This document shows positions 48,516-61,285 of a stretch of DNA of 64,000 nt, one piece after another. This DNA is from Datisca glomerata (lineage: Eukaryota > Streptophyta > Magnoliopsida > Cucurbitales > Datiscaceae). A model generated the notes under the pieces. That model did no database searches. It was not told where the DNA came from and was given only the letters and a program-made list of their open reading frames with translations. The DNA is taken from positions 634,203 through 698,202 of the forward strand of contig QANY01007889.1 of assembly GCA_003255025.1 (NCBI GenBank). Reading direction: 5' to 3'. Within the stretch, counting starts at the first letter, position 1. The number at the start of each line of letters is the position of its first letter. The position numbers were made by a program, and so were the translations under genes.

Positions 48516-49190
48516 CCTTATATAGAAATCCTTATCTTCTTCATCTTCTTGGGATTAGACTTATGCTTCAGAGAGTAATGCCCATAAAGATAACTGGTTT
48601 GCTAGTCTCCTAGAACTCCAATAAAGAATTGCATATGTGATTAGTGACGGCAGAATCTCAAGGATCTGATAAAATCACCAACTAAACACAAGTATTGATA
48701 TAAATGAACCACGTAGCTTGTTCTTCTTTTCCAGAAAAGCATCATAATTTTCCTTCCAATGACCATTGACGATAATACCAAGATTACGCTTCCAGTTTAC
48801 ATAATTAGTGTCATCAAGTTTATTTTATTTTAGAATAGATGTTAATGGACTCATTGACGATATTTTAAATACTAAAAATTAACAAGATCGAACTGCACTC
48901 ATGCCTCTCCCGCATCAAGTTGACCGACCCCCCCTACGTACATGATTGAGAGAATCAAGGATCTGATAAAATCACCAACTAAACACAAGTATTGATATAA
49001 ATGAACCACGTAACTTGTTCTTCTTTTCCAGAAAAGCATCATAATTTTCCTTCCAATGACCATTGACGATAATACCAAGATTACGCTTCCAGTTTACATA
49101 ATTAGTGTCATCAAGTTTATTTTATTTTAGAATAGATGTTAATGGACTCATTGACGATATTTTAAATACTAAAAATTAATAAAAGAATTT
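48516..49190 (-). mobile_element. Right part of the antisense copia element, with a duplication
   Basis: This resumes antisense gag-like text after the CACTA element. The segment 48654-48881 (aatctcaaggatctgataaa onward) is repeated at 48953-49180 with about 99% identity, separated by about 70 bp of unrelated text (48882-48952). The two copies differ at very few bases, one being gtagcttg/gtaacttg. Such similarity implies a recent event. Confidence 0.7.
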
Positions 49191-50390
49191 AATTAGTACA
49201 TGTCCATTCTAATTTAAGCATACACGTTAAAACATGAAATAAAAACTATAAAATATTCATGCAATAGTAAACAACCATGTTCCAATTTTCATAAACATAT
49301 GTACACTTATGCAAAAGGCAAATCTAAAATTCAGGTAGGATAATCCAATCTAATTAATCACTAATTTGATATTAATACAAACATATATAGAAGAAGTTAG
49401 GGAGAATTTGTGACGTAATTTTACTCCTCAAACTAACTTAGAGGGTTGCAAGTTAAGAGCCAAATTCTTATCTAACAACTTATATTCTCCATAGCTCATG
49501 TAATGGATGGGATTTACCCCATCACCAATATCAAAACAAATTTCTCGATATTAAAGAGCGACCCTCGATAAACACATGCAATCACGAAATGTAATGGGTA
49601 GGAAATAGGAACCGAACGAGGTTAATTAGCATATGTGATGGGAAGAATTATACGATAGAGTTTCTTCGTATATGAATGTCTAACAAAATATTTGATATAA
49701 TATATTAAAAATGGTATGAGTTGACAATTTTCTTTTAGACACTTTTATTCATCCATAGTTATGCTATTCCAAAAGTAGCATTGATATACTTATTTATAAT
49801 TTGTTGACACAAATCATTTCTCATATATTGAATAAGTTTAGTTCACGTTATAAATCTAATATATATATATATATATATATTAAATTATTAAATTATTAAA
49901 TTTATAATGTATAAACAAGAAGAAACTTGGAGAAACATTTGACGGATAGATTAGTCCGCATATTATTGGCACAAATCCAACAATACCCCTTAATTATGTA
50001 CATGATGCAATATAATTGCTGACTTTCTTATATTTTCAGCTGAAAACTCATATGTTAAATCCTATTTTAAGTTTTAACTGTTTAATACATCATTTTTCAT
50101 TATAATTCATTGGGATTCGTCACTTTTACATTAATAATATACAATTAAAAAGAGATGCTTCATGTGACCCACTGATCATTTATCCACTTATTATAAGTCC
50201 TAAAATACCTCTCTTTTGTACATGTGGTAATTGCTAATTGGTTATTTTCTAATCTGAAATCAATTAAAAAAATGATATATATTATCATTCTTTTATGTAC
50301 ATATTATTGTCAAACATTCATTCACTCAACAATTTATCCACTTATTATAAGTCCTAATTTACTTAGGAAATTTCTCTAAGCATGACACAG
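49190..50390. other. AT-rich intergenic DNA with a (TA)n tract
   Basis: No gene supported. A perfect TA dinucleotide tract lies at 49859-49880. The phrase tatccacttattataagtcc occurs at 50191 and again at 50335. Confidence 0.5.
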
Positions 50391-51833
50391 AGAAATTTTC
50401 AACTATAATTAAAAGTTCATGCAAAACCGTGCACGAAAATTGCTATATAGAGAGAATTCAAACTCAAAACTCACCAATTGTAAGAAAACTCAAAACTCAC
50501 CGATTGTAAGAACACATACAACTTCATGCCCAGGAATTAGTAACACAAACCTTAATTAACTCAGATAAAACTCAAAATTCACAAAAATCAGATAAAAATC
50601 ACAAAAAACAGACATGAATTTAAGAATGCAACACTTACCTTTGATTCTGAGCGGTGAAATTGATGTAGGAGAGAGTTGGGAGACAGAGCTACGCATAGAG
50701 CTGAGAGAGTGAGAGCTGTGAGACAAAGCTACGAGACAACAGAGAGATGTGAGAGACAGCCGTGAGAGAAAACTGTGAGAGAGAAGTTGGACGAAGCTAA
50801 AAGAGAGAGCTGCAAGAGAGCTTCACGAGGGAGAGCTTCTTGAGAGTGAGCTAAGAGAGAGCTTCGCAGAGAGCACATTGGTTAGCTTTGAAGACCAAGA
50901 GATAGTTGTCAGATAGAGAGAGCTACTGAAGAGAGACGCAGGTTTTGGAATTTTTCATTAGGCGACCTGTGACCAGCGTTGGTTTTTCATCGCGTTTTGC
51001 TCCCAAACGTGATCGTTATGTGCTATAAACACACGTATAATATATATTTAGAAAACACTGTGAAACTCCTTCAATTCAAAACCAAATCTTTCATTCTACA
51101 AAAGTTATTAACATTCAACTGCCACCATGTAGATAAAACTAAAAACTATATATACAATGCTATGTAAAGGGATCAGATTTGACCACAATGGTTAAACAAT
51201 AAGATCACATTAAATTCAGCAAATGGCTATGATGAGAAACAAATTACTATACCATAAAAACTCCACATAAATCTAGTAAAATATTAGTCAGTAGATGCAG
51301 AACCACAACTTCTAAACCATGACGGGCAGTAAAAAAAATCACATATCAATGTAAAATAACATTTCAGTTTTATTGGATCTAGTAAAGATACAACCTTTGT
51401 TTGATAAATAAGTAATATGTATTAAGAAGAAACCCCAAGATAAGATAATTACAACCTAAAAAGAGTGTGAGCATGTTGTCCAAAAAATATCCCCAAGACC
51501 AATATTGAGAGACCTCCAAAATAAAACAAAAACCTTGATTTTCAAAATCTTAATTACAACAAGAACTAGAATGTTTACATTGTCATATGCCATAAGTGAA
51601 ACCAAACAAAATGATGAACTCTAAGGGAGATTGACCAAAGTAGTCAAGAGAACGAAATGGATAAAGAAATAGTCTCATGTGAGGATGCATACCTTATTTG
51701 TCTCTGACAATGTAAGAATGGTGAGCTGCTTTAGTTTGAGAACTTGATCAGGAAAGTGCTGGAAAATAGAGCTGTAACACAGAGCTGAAAGACAAAGAGA
51801 TGTAAGAGAGGGAGAGGGAGGGAGAGGGAGGGT

Positions 51834-51872
<39 letters not shown>

Positions 51873-53503
51873 GCACTACAACAAGATTCAAATCCATAAC
51901 CATTTTGCTCAAATTCTGCACTTTCATCCCCTAACTATCATAGGGTATAATTATCCCCAATCTACATTTACAACATTACCCTCAGAAATGTTTATAGATT
52001 TCTATAATTCACTTTCCATTCAAAATCATTTTTTGCATCTTATAATAAAATCAAAGAAATTTTAAAGGATGAGAAGATTACATATCAATCCATACAAAAC
52101 CCATGATACACAGTTCCACAAGAACATGTAGAGTTAAAGTGAGTAGGAAACTAAAATCAGAGCAGCCAAGCAAATATCTACAAAAGCATAATATAAATAC
52201 ACACACTACAAATGGATGCTTTGGAAGAATGCAGAAGTACCTCTTCCTTGTTGCCTTTGCCCATGCTAAAGAACTTGTACCCTACAAAGATAAGAAAATC
52301 GTAGCCATATAGAGAGACAATTACAAACTGAAAAGTGAAAAGCAATAATTCAGTCAAGGTAAGTTGTCATTATATATGATCTCTGATTTTATTCAATAAT
52401 AACTGAGAGAGATCCTACAAGCTACATGCAACTTTCATAAGATTGTTAAAATCTGTGACAGTTTACACAAACACCTCTATTTGGAAAACCAAAGTTGTAT
52501 TTCCTGATGCACAAGTAATGTCAATTATCTCTATTGCAACATTTTCTTTATTATTTGTTCTTGGAATAACCAATGCTTCAGCTATTGAGAAAAAGTCATA
52601 ATGCTGGTGTCCAAGCGGTAAGTTTCCTGATAAAAGAATATACAATATTCATAGTTAGAGGTAAGTATACTGATAAAAGAATATAAAATATTCATAGTTT
52701 TGTACTATTATTCCAAAGGAGGCTTAATAATTTTTTTTCTTTTCTTTCTATTTAATGATTTGCTCATGTTCTAATTTATTTTCAAGACTCCATTGACTAA
52801 AGTTTTGCTGAAACAAGAACTTGAATCTGAGTTTAGTAGGAAAAATACTCTGTAAGTATTTGGTTTTGATTTTTGCCAGAAAGAAATCTAAGGAAACGAG
52901 TTGGTATGCTATATGTCAAGCTTATGATTAAGGAGGAATGCGGTATGTTATGCAGAAGCAGGGGGAGACATATAGGAAATTAGGAGTTTTAATTTCAAAA
53001 CTTACTGCATTCCCAAAAATCAAGAACACATACTCTATTCAACTCAGATAAAACTCAAAAATCATAAAAATCATGCAAAAAAATCACTAAAATTAGACAA
53101 GAATTTGAGAATGAAACCCTTACTCTATTCAGAGCTGCAAAATCGAAGTAGGAGAGAGCTGAGAGAGTTGAGAAAGCTCTCTCAGCTCGTTGGTGAGCTT
53201 TGAGAAAGCTCGTTGGTGAGATTCTGGTGAGCTTTGAGATCAAGAGAGAGAGAGAGAGAGCTACTGTGAAAGAGCTCGTTGGTGAGCTTCGAGAGAGCTC
53301 GTTGGGGAGTTTCGAGATCGAGAGATACAGAGAGCTACTGTACTGAAAGAGAGACACGGGTTTGGGAGAATTTTTCATTTGGTAAGAGAGATGCGGGTTT
53401 GGAGCTGGGTGAAAATTTTTCACTCCACGCTTTTTGGTTTTTATTGCGTTTTGGACCAAAACGCGGTGGTGTTGTGCTATAACTACACATAATTGTTGTA
53501 GTA
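50390..53503. mobile_element. GA-rich, CACTA-like repeat family
   Basis: Two related segments, about 50520-51040 and 53010-53503, share the order: tcagataaaactcaaaa; taggagagag; long GA-rich runs; an atttttcatt phrase; gcgttttg; gtgctataa. The second ends in ttgttgtagta, and CACTACAACAAG occurs at 51874, inverted with respect to it over 10 bases (ACTACAACAA). So 51874-53503 may be one small element and 50390-51040 part of another. No coding sequence and no matching 3-bp target duplication are seen. Confidence 0.5.
51836..51869 (+). repeat. GA microsatellite
   Basis: Continuous (GA)n of about 34 bp, preceded by imperfect GGGAGA repeats from 51803. Confidence 0.9.
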
Positions 53504-54553
53504 AGTCTTATCATTCCATCTCCATGCATGCCCTTCAAGCATTGGAATTGATTATATGAAATCCCTTTTTTAATTATTAGGTCTTGTGTTCACTAATGCA
53601 TGCATTTTGGTTAAGTGCATGTTAGGGGACGTTATACTCACTTAAATTAGATGAATGTGCATTTCGAAGACAAATTAGGTGCATGATCAATATAGTGCTA
53701 GCTATAAATGAAAGAAAACCAACAATCTTTTATGTTTTTATAAATATTGACTCTCTTACATCTCACAATATATTCTAATTCATTGTTATATATTTTTCTT
53801 GATGAGTTTTACAAATAATCTAGTAAGGAGAAGTGAAGTGGGTGGCTTATTGTTCTAGAATATTTAGCTATATGTAGTCACTGAGTTAGCATAATTATGA
53901 GAGAAAACGATGCACGTGGGATGTTAGGTGTTTTTATAACTATACCTTTTCAGAATATTTATTATTATCATTTCACATATAGTTTTGTTTTAGAGAGCAT
54001 TTTGTATCTTAGTTCAAATTCTAAGAATATATATGTGTATGTGTCATCGAATAAAACTATATTTTCACATTGGATAGTCCTGAGTTATTTTGGGCTATAA
54101 GGATTTTTGCTTAGATTAGCAATAATGCTTGTATACTCTCACATTTTTTGTACATGGGGTATTCTCTTGTATAGATGTACCCTTTTAATTGTGAATTTAG
54201 TTTCTTAATTACAACAAAAATTAGAAAGATATGTGAAATGAAATTCACTAAATCTAGAGTGGAATAATATTACATATGAAAATAAACATGTTAACAAAAT
54301 AATGGATAAATCATGTGCATCCGACGCGACAATGATTAATTAAAAAAATCATAGTCTAAAAAGATTGTTGTATGTTTAATTGGACGCTTCAATAGGTAAC
54401 TGGCAACCAACATGGAATGCATGCCTAACACTTAATTTGAGCCCAATAAATCATGCTCATGCTGCTTGCTCCACTAGCCGTACACTACTAAAACATGATT
54501 AATTCCTCTTCTCTCTCTTTGTTTTTTAATTCCATTTGTATGAATTCAACAGA
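53504..54553. other. Upstream region of the GDSL gene
   Basis: AT-rich, no gene supported. The last 60 bp before the start codon contain a CT-rich leader (54506-54530). No clear TATA box at the usual spacing was identified. Confidence 0.5.
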
Positions 54554-57395
54554 ATGAGAATGGGTTCTGTGAACATGTACAAATATTGTAGTGTTTATTG
54601 CTTCATTTTTGTTGCTCTTATTGTTGTTACCAACTTAATGAACAATGATGTTGATGCATCATTACTACCTGCAAACCAAACAGTTCCGGCAGTTTTTGTG
54701 TTTGGTGATTCCATTGTGGATCCTGGAAACAACAACGATTTAATCACCGTCGTCAAATGCAATTTCCCACCTTATGGCAGGGATTTCATTGGTGGAAAAG
54801 CCACTGGAAGGTTTAGCAATGGCAAGATTTCTTCTGACTTTTTAGGTAACTCTCTGTTTTAGCCTTTTTGTTTGGACTCATCTGCGAACACTATTAGATC
54901 AGATGCTTTTTTTTATAAATTTTATACTACCAAATAATCCTCCGAACTCCCATCTAATTTGCTTAAATATGACACAATTTTTAGCTTACAAAATAAAATA
55001 GACGTCACTTAGCCAAATATTTTTCCCGCCCTTATTATTTTTTTTCCAACTGTGGGTGTGGAACCCGAAATCAAATTTCTCTGTTCTTCTTCTAAAACCT
55101 ATTTTCTTCTATTCGAGTAAGTTGTATGTTATTGGGTTAAATTATTAGTCGAGTTTACATGATCGGGGTATTCTAATATTTTTATAAAGTAAATAATCAT
55201 TTTTAATTGAGTAAACTTAAATGTCATTTTTTAAATTATAAGCGGTGTTCGTGTCATGTAGGTAAATTAAAATGAAGATTTCGATTTAGTCTTTTGGAAT
55301 AACATTCCATCTTTATGAATTGGTAGCTGAAGTATTCGGAGTGAAGGAGCTGTTGCCTGCATATCTTGATCCGAATCTAAAGCTTCAAGACCTTCTTACT
55401 GGTGTAAGTTTCGCCACAGGAGGCGCTGGATTTGACCCTCTTACTGCCAAATTAGTGGTACGTGCCACCCTTTCTTAAGTGTTTTCACTGTCACCATAAC
55501 AGCTTGTTTCAAAAGAACTCTCATTATCTTCTTTATTTTTCAATTTGGATTTCACCATTAATTATCAGTCAGTGCCATCACTGGAGGATCAAATGGAGAT
55601 GTTCAAAGGTAGTGTAGAGAAGATGAAGGCAGAGGTGGGTGGAAACAGAACAGCTGCAATGTTGTCAAAAAGTGTATTTATCGTGTGTACGGGAAGTGAT
55701 GACATTACAAATACGTATCTTTCTACTCCATTCAGAAAAATTAAATACGATATTTCTGCCTATACCGATCTAATGCTCAAATACGCAACCAGTTTCTTTC
55801 AGGTATACTCTTTTTCAAAAAATTTCAATCTCTCATCTAATTGACTGAAATGACACAGACACTCTAATTATTTTAGAAGTGACATAAACATTTCTTATTA
55901 TAAGATTTTATTGATAAATAAACTCACAAATATTATTTATCACACTAGCACCGTTTAAGTAAATTTTAATATCAAATTTGTCCTTATTTATTTTATCAAC
56001 TATGAGTTTTCTAAGCTGAAACCTTTTTCAGATTTCAAATTTTACTCCTCTCTTTCTTTAAAACAAATTTTTAAATTTTTTTAAAATCATTTCCAGAATC
56101 GAGAATGGTTATGGTTTGTTTTTTCACTGTGAAACTAATTGTTTTGAAACTTAATAGATTTCAAAACTAATTTTTCTGATTGAGGTTCCGTCTGTGGTGT
56201 TTCTTCCAGTTCTTTTTTTCCTTGGTTGGTCTAGATTATATGATGAGGCTGTTATGACAGTGTCAGTCTAGTTGAGATATCCTGATGCACCTATTTATTT
56301 CATTCTCCTTCCTTGGGTTGTGGTTTTGAAGTCCTGAGATTTGCCTCTCGCACTTCTTTATTCTCCTATTTTTTTAATGAAGGGTTTTTTTGTTGGCGTG
56401 TTTTTCACCACTCCTTTTTGACAAAAAAAATAAATAGACTTAAATAGCATTTAAAAAAAATTGAAGTGTTTATGTCATTTAAAAAAATTGGAGAAAAGTT
56501 TGGAGTAATTTTCTTAAAATGTATAAATATTTATCTTCTTCAAAAAATTTCCTAGATTTTATATTCAATATGAAGATAATTGGAACAGGAGCTTTATGGA
56601 TTGGGAGCAAGAAAGATAGGAGTGCTTAGTATAACAGCACTGGGTTGTGTTCCGCAACGGAGAACGCTAAGCGGAGGATTGCATAGGCACTGTTCGGAAT
56701 CTGCCAATCGAGCGGCAATGCTCTTCAATTCAAAACTATCTTCCCTACTTGACTCTCTTAGTAAAGATTTTCTAGATGCTAAGTTTGTCTTCCTTGATGT
56801 CTACGATCCTTTGATTACTATCATTCAGAACCCGGCTAAGTACGGTAATGACCACTTGAATAATCTCAATTACTTGCATAATTACGTTTTTTAGAAGATT
56901 TCATAGGTATTTTAAACAAACTTGGCATTAAGAAATAAAAGACCATATTCGGACCTAATGTATTTTTAACAAACTTAATATTTTTTTAGAGGGAAAAAAC
57001 TAAGATATCATTTTTATTTAAAAATATTTTGTTGTTAGATTGTAATATAACAAGTGTTAATCTTAATGTTAGAATGCTAAAACATAGTCTAGCAGAAAGG
57101 TCACATTTCGTTAGAATCAGAATAATGATTCTTTTTTCAATAATCTATCCACCACAATTACTCCATTTTTTGAAGTTTCATCCGTTTGATTGATGATTTA
57201 GGTTTTGAGGTGATTGATAAAGGATGTTGTGGCACGGGAACAGTAGAAGTCGGAATGTTTTGTAACCGTATGACTCTGAACATTTGTGAAAATGCTGATA
57301 AGTATCTATTCTGGGACAGTTACCATCCGTCACAGAAGGCTTATGATATCATTAACACCATGGTCATGAAGAAGAATATAGAAAAGTTCTTTTAA
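54554..57395 (+). CDS. GDSL esterase/lipase, plant EXL-like
   Basis: Five exons (54554-54845, 55327-55457, 55569-55802, 56589-56844, 57202-57395) join to 368 codons plus TAA, a usual length for the family. The first in-frame ATG gives a hydrophobic signal peptide (about 11-35). Block I is [14 protein letters not shown] with catalytic Ser53. Block II is [12 protein letters not shown] (about 123-134). Block III is GSDD (183-186), where many members have GSND. Block V is WDSYHP with Asp343 and His346. These SGNH hydrolases cut acyl esters, usually after secretion to the wall or pollen coat; substrate unknown. The five-exon layout is the common one. A broken copy of the last exon lies 0.9 kb downstream. 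Confidence 0.93.
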
Positions 57396-58154
57396 TCGTC
57401 TCTTCCGCACTTTCTTTCTTACTTAATTCAGAGCTGTAATAAGAATCTGGAGTAATAAAATTACATAATAGAAAACTGAGTCTATACATACAAACTTATT
57501 ATTAGAGTAAATTATGTTACAATTACATGTAATGTTCCTCATAAGTTCTATTGCCTTACGTACTGATGAATGATGATAGACGTATGAACTGTTTTTTCTT
57601 TATTAAATTTGGGTAATCAACAAATCACTAAGCAGATTCACCATAATTCTTTCTAAACCGTCCGCCGCACACTACACTGTCGCTGAAAAACTTTACAGAC
57701 GTCCGGGATTCTCACACTTCAAGTTAGAATAGCAACTAATATTTAACTCCCAATCCACATCTCCCATTTTCATTTTCTAAATTATAGAATCACAATACAC
57801 CACATACCCGTTATGATTGTATACTTATCTATTAAATACTGAAAAAGATTCGTCAAATCCATATATATATATATCAATTGTCAACAGAAAATATAGTATA
57901 CACTGATAATAACACTCTTAGATTAGCCTTGAGTGAGTAATTAAATGGTCAGTTTCTACTCGACGAGATGAGCTGACACAATACTTAAAAATCTAATCGT
58001 GGATCTAGTCGTGGTATTATGGATTTTCATACAATTTGTAACTTGCACATTGAAGAATGGTTTCTGCTAGACAGACTATATAGAAGTGTGGGCCTCCTGC
58101 TCCCACATTACGGTATGTGTATTAGAATTCTTTGTAGTTGTAGACAAAAATGGC
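57097..58154 (+). repeat. Tandem duplication, unit 1
   Basis: This holds the end of intron 4, the last GDSL exon, the 3' flank and a piece resembling the preY promoter (gactatatagaagtgtggg; tagaattctttgtagttgta). It parallels unit 2 (58177-59313) almost end to end. It lacks about 85 bp that unit 2 has between gtgggcct and cctgatccc, where TATATAA lies. Confidence 0.8.
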
Positions 58155-58294
58155 AACTATGTCTTTTTTTAATGCAAAAAAGTCACGCTTCGTTAGAATT
58201 AGAAAAATGGTTTTAATATCGTTTTTTTTCTCAACATTTGTCCACCACAATTAATCCATTTTGGGAGGCTTCATCTGCTTGATTGATGATTTAG

Positions 58295-58488
58295 GTTTTG
58301 AGGTAACTGATAACGGATGTTGTGACATGAGAATAATAGAGGCTGGAATGTTTTGCAACCATATGACTTCAAATGTTTGTGAAAACGCTAATAAATACTT
58401 CCTCTGAGACAGTAACCGTCCGTCGCTGAAGGCTTATGATATCATGAACACCATGGCCATGAAAAAGAACAGCGAAAATGTCTTTTAC
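58295..58488 (+). pseudogene. Duplicated last exon of the GDSL gene
   Basis: This matches 57202-57395 (gttttgaggt, acggatgttgtg, ggcttatgatatcat). The block V tryptophan codon has become TGA (58405-58407), the catalytic His codon reads CGT (Arg), and the normal TAA stop reads TAC. No upstream exons are copied. It cannot give an active enzyme. Confidence 0.85.
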
Positions 58489-59160
58489 TCGTCTCTTCCG
58501 CACTCTCTTTTTTACATAATTGTTTAATTAAAAGTTGTAGTAAGAATCTAAAGTGATGAAATTGCATATCTGAAAACTGAGTCTATATTTAACAAACTTA
58601 TTGTTAGAGTAAATGATTTTACAATTATAGTTTAATGTTACTCATTAGGTCTATTGCCTTACTGATGATAGACCTATGAACTGTTTTTTCTTTATTAAAT
58701 CAGGATAATCAACAAATTGCTAAGCACATTCACCATAAAAACTTTCTTAACCGCCCAATGCACACGGCGCTGTTGTTGAAAAACTTCACAGACGTTTGTG
58801 AATCTCACACTTCAAGATGCAATAACAACTAATATTTGACTCCCAACCCGCATCTCCCATTTTCATCGACAAATGATAGAATCACAATACACCGTATACT
58901 CCTATTACTTGTATATATATATGACTCAATTCAATTGTCAATAGAAAATACAATATACACTGGTTATAACTCTCTTAAACCAAAAGATGTTTTTGAAGAA
59001 ACCTTGAGTGAGTAACTAAATTGGTCACAGCTAGTTTTTGCTAGGTGAGAGTTGACGTAATAGTTGAAAATATGTATACAATCGTGATCAAGTTGAATTC
59101 CATAAAATTTGTAACTTGCAAAAGAAAAATTGTTGCCGCTAGAGACAGACTATAAAAGTG

Positions 59161-59226
59161 TGGGCCTAAATGTATGGAAGGCCGAACAGCAAACTGCTTT
59201 TGACTTGGGCTTTCATCTCTATATAA
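59161..59226 (+). promoter_or_regulatory. preY promoter: site II elements and TATA box
   Basis: TGGGCC (59161-59166) and TGGGCT (59206-59211) are site II motifs, frequent in promoters of plant genes for mitochondrial and translation proteins. TATATAA at 59220-59226 is about 155 bases before the start codon. This fits the mitochondrial or translation role proposed for the gene. Confidence 0.55.
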
Positions 59227-59380
59227 TGCGTGCTTATGATCTTAAGCTACGGATACGTGGGTCTCCTGATCCCACATTACACTACGCGTATTAGAATTCT
59301 CTGTAGCTGTAGACGGAACGAAAGGGGGTGAGTTGAAGTAGGAGAAGTGAGCTAGAGTTGAATTACAGAATCGGATTTAA

Positions 59381-60202
59381 ATGGCGAGAGTAAGCAAAGC
59401 TCTTCTGAAAGAGGCAGGGTCTGGACTCAGCAAGACTCTTTCGGAGATATTGGTCTGCCCCCTCTCTAAGCAACCTTTAAGGTCAAAAATCAAACTTGAT
59501 TCCTGTTTTTGGTGTTTCGTTTTATATGATTACCCAATTTCGTTTAAGGTAATGGGTTCTTCTTTTTATTAGGTTTTGTGAGGAAACGAATTCATTAATC
59601 AGTGATACCATCGGTGTTTCTTTCCCTGTGAGTCCTAGTTTCTTATTCTTCTCTAGAATTATGAAGCATCTGTTTGCATTTTTCGTCTTTACCCGTTTAA
59701 TATTTTAATTTCCTCTGCTCAAATTGCTGAACTACACTCCATTAGAACTCCAGTCCAATATTCCGAATTCAAGGTTGAAGTAATATACATCTCTGAACTT
59801 GCAATCTTTGAGCACCAGAAGTATGGCATACAGGGATTAGTTTTTTTTTTCCTTTTCAAAATGCAAAACACAGGGAAGAAGCTATTCCTAGATTAATTTT
59901 CATCTCTATCGGGCTGGAGTTGATGCAATAGTATAATATGAAACCGTGTGATTGGATCTGATCTTACAACCCACAAAAATTCCACTACATGTCTGTCGAC
60001 TATGTTAATTTTATCTGTATTGGAGCTTCCATCATTCATATGTTTAGTTTATCGACTGTTATTCTTACTCAGCTTATTAATTTGATAGGTAAAGGATGGG
60101 ATCCCTTGTTTGGTACCAAATGATGGTAGAATAATCGAAACCGATGACACAGCTAAAAGTGATAATCAGAGCTGTCATTCATCAGTATCAATCAGAAGCT
60201 GA
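59381..60202 (+). CDS. preY / Trm112-like small protein
   Basis: Three exons (59381-59481, 59573-59627, 60089-60202) join in frame to 89 codons plus TGA. The protein starts MARVSKALLKEAGSGL and contains LSEILVCPLSKQPLR, ISDTIGVSFP and VKDGIPCLVP, the core of the UPF0434/Trm112-like fold of about 60 residues seen in bacterial YcaR-type proteins and eukaryotic preY. Human preY (PYURF) supports methyltransferases of coenzyme Q and complex I assembly in mitochondria. The basic, amphipathic N-terminus fits mitochondrial import, but the plant role is inferred. Residues 67-89 form a polar tail not needed for the fold. Its promoter lies in the duplicated segment. Confidence 0.9.
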
Positions 60203-61285
60203 TCCAAAGTATCAGGAAGGCAATGGGCAATCCAGAATGAAAATTACCATTAAGCTCATGTCAATTCTATTTGTGAGATGCTGTCTGATAGGGAAGTAAA
60301 GAACTTTTAAGGATTCCATCTCTTTTTTAGTTGAGTTATTTTCTTCAACTTCAAGCAAGTTGAAGATTTAGAGTCTTCTCTTTCGAAACGTCTGAATGTT
60401 TTATATCTATTGAATTGTGGTACATTAAAACTTTGTTCATAATTATGATGGGTATCATATATTTGGGTTAAAAGAATTGCTGTGATTGGTGTTGCATTAT
60501 GCTTGTTCTGATTTCAAATTATTATTGTTGAATCAAGAAAACTTTGGAACATCAACACCAATGTACTGTACCCTTCACCGGGTCAGGGTGGGAGGGTGTG
60601 AATCCCCATCTTATATTTCACCTTCATCACATGAACAAGCAGCTCTTGATTTTGATTGACATTTCACGCTGGAATTCACTCTCTCGCAACGACAAAGAGC
60701 TGAGAGATGCAGCTTCTCTGCTGTTCTCATGTGAGAATGCAGAGCGCTGTTCATATCTGATCTGGGCCGTTCAAGATAAAAAAAACTGCTTTCTGTCCAT
60801 GTCAGTTTTGGACGGCAAATAAACCCCTTTCCGTAGCTGAGAAAGGAAAGTTTTTGCAAGAAACTTGTCAAATTGTGAGATCGAATAGAGATCGAATAGG
60901 TATGGTTTCTTATCAAGTTAACTTCATCACAAGGTCATCAATTTAACAAGTATAATATTAGGTTTGATAATCTGTCACAACTGTATATGAACTAAGATGG
61001 GGGCTTGAAGACAATCAAACCATATAATAAGAAAAAGGAAAATTTGACTTTGAAAGTTGAACGATTATAAAACGAGTTTTCAGTTTAAAATGTGATTAAA
61101 AAGACAATAAAGCCAAAAAGGTATAGAGTAACTCTCTTGTTTAGGTATAACCGCTTGGTGTGAATGACACTTAAAATGCTCTCTTCCAAACCACGCAAAA
61201 AGGCTGAGCAGAACAATTTTTTTAAAACCAAAGCTCTCACTCTCTTAATTGACCAACTAAATGTAAATACCGAGTCATCCATTAG
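60203..61285. other. 3' flank of preY and upstream of the RING gene
   Basis: The first 150-300 bases are the probable preY 3' UTR. An ORF at 60544-60822 on the plus strand and one opposite it lack domains and codon character, so they are not called. AT-rich, with no distinct promoter element at usual spacing before 61286. Confidence 0.5.

Larger units (their letters stand above)
58177..59313 (+). repeat. Tandem duplication, unit 2
   Basis: It starts with agtcacgcttcgttagaatt, matching 57098 onward, passes through a dead copy of GDSL exon 5, and ends in the leader of the preY gene (tagaattctctgtagctgta). Identity to unit 1 is about 80-85% by eye, so the event is not recent. Confidence 0.8.

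Noticed and set aside
53279..53538. ORFs in the GA-rich repeat
   Set aside because: They alternate Glu/Arg or Ser/Leu because of the GA repeat and occur on both strands.
54536..54553. Extended N-terminus of the GDSL protein
   Set aside because: The extra codons begin with TTG; the first in-frame ATG is at 54554 and places the signal peptide normally.
60544..60916. Overlapping ORFs on both strands between preY and the RING gene
   Set aside because: No conserved motif, low-complexity content, and no splice or promoter support.
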